The notes under the pieces: generated by a model | What the model was told of the DNA's origin: nothing | What the model saw: the letters and a program-made list of their open reading frames with translations, nothing else | Database searches by the model: none | Made by a program: the position numbers and the translations under genes | Shown here: positions 34,358 through 46,300 of the stretch, piece by piece | How positions within the stretch are numbered: the stretch's first letter is position 1 | How the letters are laid out: each line of letters starts with the position of its first letter | Assembly (NCBI RefSeq): GCF_002234675.1 | Contig: NC_019860.2 | Location: 15,182,536 to 15,246,535 of the forward strand | DNA length: 64,000 nt | Direction of reading: 5' to 3' | Origin: Oryzias latipes | Lineage: Eukaryota > Chordata > Actinopteri > Beloniformes > Adrianichthyidae

Positions 34358-37300
34358 TCAGAGAACAGTGGTGGAGCCGTGTGGGCTTGGTGTGCCACTG
34401 ATGGCATTGAAGATACCCATGGAATTATTCAGAGTATTCCTGGAACTGTCTTCAATCAGGTTTATCTGGGGGGGGGGGATCAATAAAAAGTAGTCAGAAA
34501 ACACGAAATCGCTCCTATCGCAGAAGAATTTAAAATACAGTGTTCCCTCGCTCTACCGCGATTCATCTTTTGCAGCGCATCGTGTTCTGTAGACCTTTTC
34601 TATGGATATCTCCTCTGTGTTGTGTTTCCTGTCTAAAATGCGTTCAGTTTGACAAATCTACAAAAATCTTCAACTGCGGTCGGTTTTTGTTTTTCATTCT
34701 ACAATACTGGACTTAATTTTCCGTGAAATTTTAAACTTTGAGAGTTCAAACAGGAGAGAAAAGTGTAAAAATGTTCATGTCTGTCTGAGAAAAGTGTGCA
34801 GTAAGGAGTTTTACCGCCTTAAAACATCTTTAATCCTACTTTGCAGATTTCACCTCTCACTGGTTTTTTTAAGACCATAACTACAAAAGGGACGACTGCA
34901 AAACAGCTAAATTCTCCTTTTTCTGTTAAATTCATGCAAACGGATTCGGTATCGCAGAAAAAGCTAGCACAGATTAAAGTCAAAGTTCACAATACGATAT
35001 AAAACTGTAAATATATGCCGTATAGTTAACCTTTTTTAGCGTCGGAGCTGTTTACATTCTTTTGACTATCGGAACTCTTCAACCGTTCAGGCATTTTACA
35101 TAATTCCAGTGGATTCTGAAGCGGAGGAAAAAAACTTCACTACTGTTATGCAACGCGTTTCACAGTAGTGAAGTTTTTATGCAAGCAATCAGCTGATCCT
35201 GAACGTTAGCCGATTCCCGTTGATGGCGTAAACGGTTGAAGAGCTGTGATGTCAAAGAGTGTTTGTTATCTAGGTGTCGCTGGCGACGTCTCCAGCGTTC
35301 AATATATACTGTACAGATTTATGCTGTAAATGTGTGGGAAATCACAGCGGCTTTACCATCCAATCTGTTCAGTCCAGCACAAAGAAAGCCAAAGATAAAA
35401 AAAAACGGGTTAGTGAACAGGAAGTGTTAATGCTCGTACCCAGACATCTTTAAAATCAGAAAAGCACACCTGTTCGTGCATGATGTTAGACAGCTCTCGG
35501 GTCAGGTCCCGGTAGCTGGCCTTCATCTCATCGTGGTACTCGTGCTGGTCTTCTTTTATCAGTCGTTCGTTGACGCCCAGCCCGTGACCACACGCGTCTA
35601 CAAATTGCCTACGGAAGGATGTATACGATTGCTTCATTGCCTGTTTCTCCACAGACTTGTGTCGAGCCTTCTACATGCGGTGGGTATCCGTACCTGAACA
35701 CCTCCTTCAGCTGCTTGACCTTATTGTCTGGGTACTTTTTGGCACTGCTACCATCCAGAAAGGCTCTGGCGTAGGCGAGAGGACCGGCGTTCACCTACAA
35801 GAGAACTGGGCTTAGATGGCTTACGGTCTGCTCTTGACCACAGCAAATGGTCGGTCCTGCACCTGAACGCTGATGCTGCCCTGCAGCTTGAGCTGCAGCC
35901 GGATCATGTCCACCTCGGAGGCGGAGCACAGCAGGCGCAGCTCGGCCACCTTGCAGCTCATCTCGTCAATGGCCACCTCTATGGGGCTCAGGTCGGTCTG
36001 GTGTTGGTACATGACGGGTATGCGCTTTTTGACGTAGGGGAAACAGTGGGTGGCTGGAAACGGAAGACCAGGAGGGAGTCAGCAGAAGTGGAATCTTAAG
36101 ACATAAACACTGATATGCGGAATATGTGGAAGCGGTCATAAAGAAGATATGACGACGGATCAAGAGCACACGTAAACAGACACGCTGACAGCCAAGTCAG
36201 CAAGACGGAACAAGATAAGACCTGAACCTTGAGATGCGGCTGAGGGCGGAACAAAGTATTTTTTTATCCGATTGCCTTGTTGCGATTTGAGGGAAAACAA
36301 ACAAACTCGGGTGTCCAACAAACAACAACAGGAAATGACTTCAGAGTGTGGCAGAATTCAAGAAAACTACCAACAACTAAAGAGATAAACGAAAAAATAG
36401 AAAACCATGTTAACAGAGTCAATGGTATTACAAATCACTATGGAAACCCAAGTTGGCTCAACTGTTGGAAATTACAAGTAAGGATTTCTGGTTCCTCCAC
36501 CCATGTGACATAAATTAGCGAATGAAAAATCCTTTTGGTGTTTTAATAACTGTTAGTCCCTCTTCACGTGTGACAACGGTAAAGACAGTAGAAATGCTAT
36601 TCTTTGAAAGCACAAGACCTCCAAAGGGTATCGGGCCGTCTCCAAAGATGCAGGTGTCCCTGTTTCAACAGTTATTAAGACGTTTTCCAGGCAGGGAACT
36701 GTCAAGGTTGCTGCGAGTGGTACTAAAAACACCACGCCAAACATGTAAAGACCTGAAAAACCAACCAAATGTAATTGTTTCAACAAGTATCATATGGAGT
36801 GCACTAAACCAAGTGGGGCTTTATGGGCGAATTGTTGGAGAAAAATCATAAGAAGGAACAATAGATCTTCACAAAAGAGAACTTGGAAAAACCTCAAGTC
36901 CAAGTCCAAACAATGTCTGATAGACAGATTAAAATTTATCGTGCAGGAGGCACAAAAAGCAATTCTGGCTACGTAAAACCTAGGAATGTGACGTGCGTTT
37001 AAGAACACGCTAAGCTCAGATTCCTGGATGCACATTTGGCCCTTGGTGTTCACACTGGACAAGTAGGGAGGGGCTTCTTCTTCTTTTCCCCTTTTTGCTT
37101 TTTCATAATATGAAAGCCTTGGGGTCACACAATTCACCAACCGCAATTATTAGTTATTCACTACGATCAATTTTCAAATTGTTGCAATGCCATCCGTATG
37201 TCACTACCAAATCAAGAGTCCCTGATTGGTCAAAGTTCGGCCTGGTTTAACTTTTAATGTGCGTACAATGGCAAAGCGTTTATTAACTAGAGAACAGCTG

Positions 37301-40300
37301 TAGAAACCTGAGTGAATAGATTAGGTCTGAACGAGGAAGCCCGAAAGGCTCACATAAAATTGTTGACATTCACTTTTTATTGGAAGTGGTCACGTAATCC
37401 AGCGTTGCAGAGGCCGCTGTGAACGTCGCTTTAAATCAAGTATATTTCTCTCTTCAAACTGATGTTTTACCCAATTTCGATCCATACATTCTTGATAATT
37501 ATCATCCAGTATCCAATTTACCTCATTTAAAAAGGGACACCTCCCATTCGTCACTCCCAAATCCCTGATTGGTCAAAATTCGACCTGCTCTAAGGTTTAT
37601 TGGGCTCGCGTTTTGTACATAGAGCCAGAAAAAAAAGGCTGTGAAAATGTGCGTAGCTGCATGGGAATGGGAGAGTTAGCCTGAAACGTACATTTACGCA
37701 TGTTTACGTAGACTTTTTGTTGGAAGTGGCCGCTCGAACGCGTGTTGCCGAAGGCGGAGCAATGGTAGTTTCAGAGAAAGAACACTAAAAGGAACTGAGG
37801 GAGAAAAAACCAGCAGAGAAGTGCAAGAAACATACAGATAGCTATAAGAAACATTTGGAGGCCTGAATATTAAGAAGGACTCAATGCTGGTTTTCTTGAA
37901 AAAACAGTCCTCAAGCTCTAAATCCAGTCTCTCTAATTTACGGTAATCTGAAAACGTCAAGAAAGGAAACCTTCTCTTTGGACTTACTGGTTAGAATGGT
38001 GCGCCGTTTGCACTGCTCCTCCACTCCCCCCTGCTTCTTCCCGGACACGGTGAACGGCGTCTCGAACACAAAGCGCCTGATGTTGTGGCTCTTCTCAAAG
38101 TCGGTCTTCCTGTCCTCCAGCTCCTTGTCATCCAGGTAAGGAGTTACATGAGTCACCTGGATGTAGGCGAACTTCGAGTCCAGGTCTTTGGGATTTACCT
38201 GTGTGGCGAAGAAATGAGAAAAATCATTTTGGGCCGTATCAGTTTCTGAAAAGCTTGAACGGGTGCGGTCGCACCTTCCCAGAGTCCTGAATGATTTTGA
38301 CGTTCTCCTGGCCGAATTTATCGGAGTAGAGCTTCAGGAGCCTCTGGGAAACTTCAGACAGAGGCGTGAACTTCGGCTCCTTGTAGATATACTCTTTCCC
38401 ATCCTCGTCCTCGAAGAAGCCCTGTTGTACAGAAACAAATGCTGTAAATACATCGGAAATTGCAGAAAAGGTTAAATTAAAGGAACACTGGCGCCATCTA
38501 GCGGCATAACTCTAAACTGAAGCCAAATCGCATTTCCTTAAGTCTTTAAAACTCAGCAGATACATAAAATATGAATAATAAAAGTAATCTCTAAACTGTT
38601 AATATTTTATAACTGTTAAAGATAAATAAGCCCAAAAATGTCCCAGTTCTCTCTGACCACATTCATGCATGCGAGGATCTGATTGGCTGCTTTTTGTGCA
38701 CAACACAGGAAGCAGATCAAAATAAGACATTTTCAGAATAAAAGGAACACATTCATAATACGAGTGTTGTAGAACAGCAACGTAATTTGCATGAAAACAC
38801 AAAGACATATTTAGAATGAACCCAAAAATACTTTAACTTCTTGTGTTCCTGACAACACAACAATTAAGATAAAACTGTACAGCAATGAATGTAGCTTTCA
38901 TTTAACAAACAGAGACATAAAAGTAACAGAGTACATATTTCCACACTTACCGCAGCCTTGGGGAGGCAGGGAGAGAGAGGAGGGAGTTTCCATTAAAAAG
39001 CTTTGTAAGGATGGTTCATGTGTGTATCTGTGCGTGCAGGAGTGTTCTGCTCTCCACGAAGCAACAAAACAACAACTTTAACTTAAACACTGAAGCTGTC
39101 GCAGACTACAGCAAAATAACAAAGACGCTCTTAAAACTCATTTTTAATGTTTACGCAATTTACGTAATTCCAACAGATGCAAAGCAACACTTCTCTGCAG
39201 TAAAGTGTTGTATATCAGTGCAAAGCTGCTTCTCTCCACCTTAGAATCCATTAGAATGACATCAATTGTGTAAACCATAAACGGCAATTCAAAGAACGTG
39301 AACGCTGGAGCTAAAGAGCTTGTGTTGAAGGGTTATTAAAAAGTTAGGCTCTTATCAATGGGGACGCAGGTTTTTGCTGCTTTACCTGTCCGAAGAATGC
39401 CACTCGGAAAAACGTGCCCAGAAGCCTCTTGCCGGTGTGCATCACCTCCATGACCTTGGTGTAGGCGCGGTGCAGCGTGTCATACAGATGCGTCAGTTTC
39501 TGTCAACAAAGAAATGCTTTGAAAAGGTTGTAGAAGCTGTCTCCCAATTAAAGCAAACTCCCTGCCTTTTTGGCTTAATTCCCACCTATTTTTTGAAAAC
39601 ATTATGGCTTCTAAGCGCGCGTTCTTGAACACGGGTGTAGCCCTTGGTGTTCACACTGGACAACTAGGGAGGGGCTTCTTCTTTCTTTTCATTTTTCTAC
39701 TAATTACTAGCGCATGTCCGCCACCTACAGTCAGAAGTGGCTTGGTATGAAATGCTGAAGTAATCCAAATCTCTTGAATCTTGCTCCAGGCTTTGCCTTT
39801 CACAGCTCTAGTTCAATACATGAAATACGTGGCATCATAGAATTCCAGCTGGGTACAAACTGCAATTATTATTTCTCCTCTATGATCAATTTTCAAAGGG
39901 TTGGCACTTCTGTAAATTTAAGGGACGCCATCCGCACGTTACTACAAATCAGACTCCCTGAGTGGTTTGAACTTTTTTTAAATCTGCACCATGATTTCGA
40001 TGGTCTTTAAGTACATTTTTCAATTCAAACAGGATTTTTCCTTTTAAATCTAAACATTCCTAATAATTAACAACCAGTACCCAATTAACCATTCGCTAAT
40101 TTCATAGAAAAAAGTGTTTTTACCCGTTAAATTAGTTTTTAAATCAAAACCTCAAGAGCCTGTGGAATTAAGTTTGGGGTTCCCCAAGGATTAATTTTCG
40201 GCCCAGCACTTTTTAATGTAATAGAAGGCTTTGGGTGGTTGAATGTGTGTTATTATATCTATTTTTTTTTAGCAAAGGTTTTGGTTTTTGAGATTGAAAG

Positions 40301-43300
40301 TTATGTAAAACACTTTTTGTTTCAAATTTTTATGTTTTTTTTACCAATAAATAAAGTTTTATCTGAATGGAAAAGATAAAGTCTTGGATTTTAACTCATC
40401 CGGAAAACATCCAGATGACCTAATTTAGCTCCCATTTTAATCCACCAAGATGACAGAATCTTTATCGGCAAAATGTTGTGCGACAAATTGGAAGCTTAAC
40501 AGACCTTTGAAAGCCTGCTTTTTTACCTTTTTTGGGGGGGATAAAAACAACTTTAAATCAAAATTTTTACAGACCTAATTTAAAAAGATCAAGTTTATCT
40601 AAACTGTAGAAAATTATCATATTTTTTTGGTAATTCTGTCACTTAGCTAATGAAAATGGACAGTTACATCTGGCAAAACAGCCCGACATGATGACTTTCT
40701 ACGTCTAAAGACGCATTGGTGAACCAGGATGGAAACTAATATCTGTAATCCGGATAAAACACTTTAAAGTACATCGTAGATTATCAGTCAGTTTAGATTA
40801 CCTCAAAATCTCTGCGCTGTTCATAAATGGGAATAATTAGCTTGTAGACATCAGCAATGAGCTCATAACGCTCCGCCTTCCAAAGACCATCAGCACACTC
40901 CTCCAGCAGCTCCAGGAGAACCTCCTGAAGACAAAACATGGAGGAACAACTCCTAAATCTCTAGTACTACTGAAACTAAGATCAGTAGCTATATGACAAA
41001 GAACCCAATTGGTAACCAACTCCCTGTGGGTTTTTATGAGATGACAGTCAATTTTGCAAAGCAAATGTTTTAATTGCCAATGAAAAAATGTACTCATAAA
41101 AGCGAGTCACTTTAAAAAAATAAAGCAACTTAAGGAAACCTCGTTAAAGTGAACATCCTGCATCCCCACGTCCTCCATCATGGCCGCCTCTTCGTCGATG
41201 TTGGGAGTGATGACCCGGAACGCGGAGCAGCCCTGTCTGAACATCCCTAACAAGGAAGACACAAACACCTCCTCTTCATCTGGAAAGCACAAGATTGTGA
41301 CGGAAGTCCAATGACCGAACAGACTCACAAAAACAAGCCCTGCCCCTTAATCCACCCCAAGTTTTTTTTTGTGATCTCCCAAATCTTCTTAGCGTTCTCC
41401 TCTTCTGTACAGCTAAAGAAAGTCTCCAACATGGCTGGGAGCTCAGAACCAGGTTGATAAGAAACCAAGTTCCCTTTTCTGGACAAAAAAACATCTTGAT
41501 TTCTACAGAACACTGGACTGTCAATCTCTGACATCACCCATTAGATTCCGAACAGCCCAAATAAAGCCTTCCCAACTCAACGACGTTCCAGAAATAACTA
41601 AACAAAAACAGAATTTCATTAAAAAAACAGCCGTAGTAATGAAAAAGTTTGACCTCCATTGAAACCAAACCATCTGATTGAAAAGATACCACCCAAAAAT
41701 CATTATAATCATTGTGACCTTATGATTATTACCCTTTTTTAAAACCTCTACAGTGACCTCCACGTCTTTGTTACAGATCATAACCTTGGGCATGTTCACC
41801 AAAGGTGTAATCCCCAATAAAACAGGTAACGCTTCCAAAACTATTGTGTTTTACAAAGTTAAGTATCATTTCTTTAGCTTCCAGTTTCGGAAAAATCTAC
41901 TTTTCAAATAAAAATGCTACAACAAAAAATTTAGTTGAAAAAAAACATGAAAACGTGAGCAGATCAAAACAATTTCTTTTTTTAACGTATGACGAAGATT
42001 TAATGGAACAAAGTTATTGACTTGTAGAACTTGTTTCTAATTTGTAAATAATTGAATAAAATCAACTTTACAGTCTTTTTTCATAGAAAACCACGGTTAA
42101 ATTGAAAAAGTCAGCCAAGTCTCAGATCACCATGGCTAAAATTTCTTCACAGATGCCTTTGCTGTAGGACCATTCATTCAGAAATGTCATTTTTCCAAGT
42201 TTGATTAAAACTCAGACTTTGTGATGAAGATTTTTCCTTTAACCTCAAAGTGGAGGCTAACGACAGCTGCGTCCGACTTTTAGGGTATGACCAATTCTTC
42301 TTTCACTTCCGGCTTCTCCCATCAGGGGTCGCCACAGCGAAACAACCCTCCCATGAGGATGAGTCGCATGGTAAACTTGGCAATGTTTTTACGCCAGATG
42401 CCCTTCCTGATGGAACCCTCTCAATCCAGCCGGGCTTGGGACCGGCACAGCGGCAGAGAAGGGAATAGAGAGCAGCCTGGATTTGACGGTTTCACGGACG
42501 GAAGGCGCTGCAAACCAGCACGAGCTAAACCAGCCCCCTAGGGTGTGACGAATTAATGAAGATAAAATGACTCAACCATGGTAAAGCTGGTATTTTCTAA
42601 ATAAAATAATAAACATGACGGATGCTTTGTTTATTATTGTAGTCAGTTACAACGAGCAAGCAAGCAGCTTCTGGTGCGTGGGAACAACTGTCTCAATAAA
42701 TCACTATTTGACGGAAGACTTTTTGTCTGTAATCAGCTGCTTTGTGTTTCTTTGAAGTCCAAGGCTTTTATTTTTTGGTTTTCTCACTGACTCTTTTCTC
42801 CCCAAATACGTTTTATTGTTTGCTTTTTGTATGCTTTTCAGCGATAAGCTACCAACTTAACGGTACGAGCAGCCGCTGAAAGTCACGTGACGCATGAAGA
42901 CAGCAAATGTGGTAAACAGAATCCAGTAAGTTTTACAAAATAAAACTTTCGTCGGGATCAGAAAATAAACAAAACGGAAATAATTGAAGTTAGAGAATAT
43001 GTTTTTTTTTTTTTTTTTTATGTCTGCGGCCCGGTACTGGTACCGGTACTGATCGGAAGTCTGGAGATATTTCCCCATTTATTGAGACAGTGTTTATCTT
43101 CGAAATGCAGCGTTGGCGAGTTTTTCAACACGAGAAGAACCGGATGAACCTTGAACTGTCAGATAAAAGGTGTGGGAAGTAAGGACACAGATCTTTTTTT
43201 TTTGTGAATAGGTCTTTAATAATCCCTAAGAAAATTTAAAAATGCTCATCTGCTCACACTCATAAAACACATACACACATTAAAAACAATTAAAAAAGCA

Positions 43301-46300
43301 ATAGATTAAAAAGATTAATAGATTGTAAATAAATGAGTGAATGAATGACTGAAAAAATAAATAATTTAAAAAAAATCCGTGGGTAAAAAATAAAAGAATA
43401 AAAATTAAAAATTACAAGAAATTACTTTTAAGATGCCCTGCCAGAGAGTTGTATTGCCCGATGGCACGAGGAACAAAAGATTGCTTTAGTCTTTTTCTGT
43501 GGAGAATTTTGGGTTTTGTGTGTGATTTTTTTTTGAAACCCTTCTAAATGTTAACCCTAAAAGTTCTTTGAGTCTGAACTAAACGGGTCAAACGTACAGA
43601 AAGTTTTTTATTAATCCTCACTGCAAAACAATTCCATTAATCATTCTGAGATAACGTCCGTTTCGTGTGAAAAATATTGACTAGTGATTCATTTTACAGC
43701 CCCTCGTGAATGAGCATCATAAAAGCATCACAATGTAGTTTAAAGGGATAATTAGCCAGGCAGATCCTAAACTCACCTTTCCTCCACAGGTACTCTGCCA
43801 CCAGGGCAGCAACATGTACGTAACACATGGCCGCCTGCAGACGGAGAAGATAAACACAGGAAACACAAGGTTGTTGGTTGTTTTTACCGCTTCTCGGGAC
43901 GTTCGGTGGCTAAACGTACCTCTGAAAGGTCGCTGTTCTTGTTGTGGATGCGAGCCATGCTGTCCAGCCAGGTCTTCCGGAGCTCCGGGGTGCTGGTGTA
44001 GGACTTGGCCAAGCTGTACTGGAGGTCTACCAGCATCTCCGGGTCGTTCTCGTGGTCCTTCATCTGCTCGGTGGCCATCAGCACCGTCCTGATGCGCTTG
44101 GTCAGGTCCTTGACATCGGAGGGAAAGGCTGTGTGCTGCACAGCCCGACAAAAACAAAACCCGCTGAAATGGGGGGAAATTAATTCCCAAACGGTGGATT
44201 CCTTTTTGGGAGATAAGATTTCAAATTAGCTGCCAGCAGCTGACGGTTACATCAGATGGGGTGACGTGACCCATCGGTTTTAGATATCTCTGATATTTGG
44301 ATATGTGAGCTCAGGAGTCGCCACCTTAGCAGGCTGTGACATCATATGATCTCCAAAAATGGGCAGAAATTGGTGGGACAACCAACCATGACAGTTGTTA
44401 GAATACTCCCAGCTGCTGCCTGTTCATCATAAAACTAGTTTGTGCACAATTCTGAAATGAAATACAAGATATTAAGTGCAAAACAACATTCCCCCCCCCC
44501 TTTAGACGTGCCATACAAAAGGACATTGAGCCACACAGTTGGAAACGTTTTTGGTTCATTTTGTTCTAAAAATGAACCATAAATAAAAGCAGGATTGTTT
44601 GAGGAATATCCCTAGAGCAGGGGTCGGGAACCTTTTTGGCCAAGAGAGCCATAAATGCCACATATTTTGAAATGTAATTTCGAAAGAGCCGTACAATAAT
44701 GTAGTGTCCCTTCCCCACACTGAGGCACGGAGACTTAACCTCTTTTAAAGTTCTTTATTCCGATTACTGCAGACCGCAACAAACGCCGTTCAATTCATTC
44801 AGCAACTCCTGAATCTCTCCTGCCGACACGAGAGCGCTTCTCCCAACTATATATTCCCCTGCTCCCGCTGCAGCCCTCCCATTTCCCTTATTCGGCCCAT
44901 AGCTGAACCCCATTGGTCCAAACTACCTAACAACCACCTGAGCGACAGAACTGAGAGCCAATCAGATCTCTGCTTGACGCGTTCAATGAACTCCAGAACT
45001 TTTAACGCTGCCCAACAGCCATCCAACTCAGTCCGCGACAATTTGTTTAAAACTAAATATACAAATGAATGTGTGCATTTGATTTAATTTCAACATTTTT
45101 AAAGTACAATAAGTCTGTGGATTCTTTTTTAATAACATTGTTATTCTGTTGCTAATAAATGATGAGTATTTCTCGTGGTAGTTTTGTTGATGGTCTAGTC
45201 TGGTTGATACGTGGTGAGTTTCTGCTTCGTTCAGGCGTTGAGACTTTAAACGTCATCGTAGGTCTGAATGTTCTGTAGATGTGACACAGACTGATCACAT
45301 GCAGACGGGGAGCCAAACACACACTCACACGCTGCAGTGAGTGACGGGCATTGGGTTTTAGGTTTTTACAATCCCTGCGCGATTCACCTGCTGCCTGTCC
45401 CCACAACACCTCACCCCCACCCTCTGCTTTCTCCCTCACACATCCCGTCCCCGCATCTGCGCGCTCTTTCTCAGAGACGGGAGGTACAAACTCTGTGAAA
45501 TAATAGATAATAGTAACTGATAGCGCTGGCGCAGATTTCTCTCTCTAAGCACCGCTACTACTGCGCGCCTCTGGCATCGCATCGCGCCCGAGAAGGACTG
45601 GTCTAATGAAAAAAAAAACTATAATTAAAGATTTGTCTGCGAGCCACATGTGACCATCAAAAGAGCCATATATGGCTCGCGAGCCATAGGTTCCCGACCC
45701 CTGCCCTAGAGGCTACTTTATGAACTGCATGCAGTTTTTCTCTTTTTTTCTTTTGAGGTTTCACTGATTTCACCTCTAACCACTATAGTTTCAGTAACTT
45801 TTCAGGTTTAAGCATCTAATTCAAAGCTCTAGAAACATAAAACTCCCAAAATGTCAGCGGGTTAGGCCAATCTGCTCCTGCTGACGTGTTGAGACCCACA
45901 TGGCTCTTTCTGCACACATGTGGCACTACTTGTCATGGTTGAAGTGAATATTCTCCACTACCATCGCGGATTTCTACGTTTCCATGGCAACACGAGTGCA
46001 AATCTTGCTGGGGATCACAGCTCTGCAGCAGAATCCAAAAAACTTGGGGTTGTCAAATAACGGTATGACTTTGCCTTTTGACAAATTGGATGTTATTGGA
46101 CATCGATTCCTTTTTAAATCAATTAAAACACACAAAATATCAAAGTATTTTTGTCAGGTTTCTAGTTGAAATATATTTTTAATTCTTGATATGAGACAAA
46201 ACTAACTTGTAACTTTTCAGTATTATGTATTGATTTGTTTTAAGACACTAAATCTTGAAGTTCTTGTTGGGTCAAGCAACATTTCTCATGAAACTAGTTT

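Larger units (their letters stand above)
35470..44135 (-). other. dock9: dock9 DHR-2 domain coding block
   Basis: The exons from 43920-44135 down to 35470-35608 encode DHR-2, the catalytic GEF module. Lobe A begins around [17 protein letters not shown]. Lobe C contains [12 protein letters not shown] (exon 35863-36053) followed directly by [12 protein letters not shown] (exon 35694-35794). In human DOCK9 structures the nucleotide-sensor valine lies in this segment (Val1951, from memory); here the SVQ/VNAGP junction coincides with an exon boundary. All key residues around it are retained, so the GEF should be active. Confidence 0.8.
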
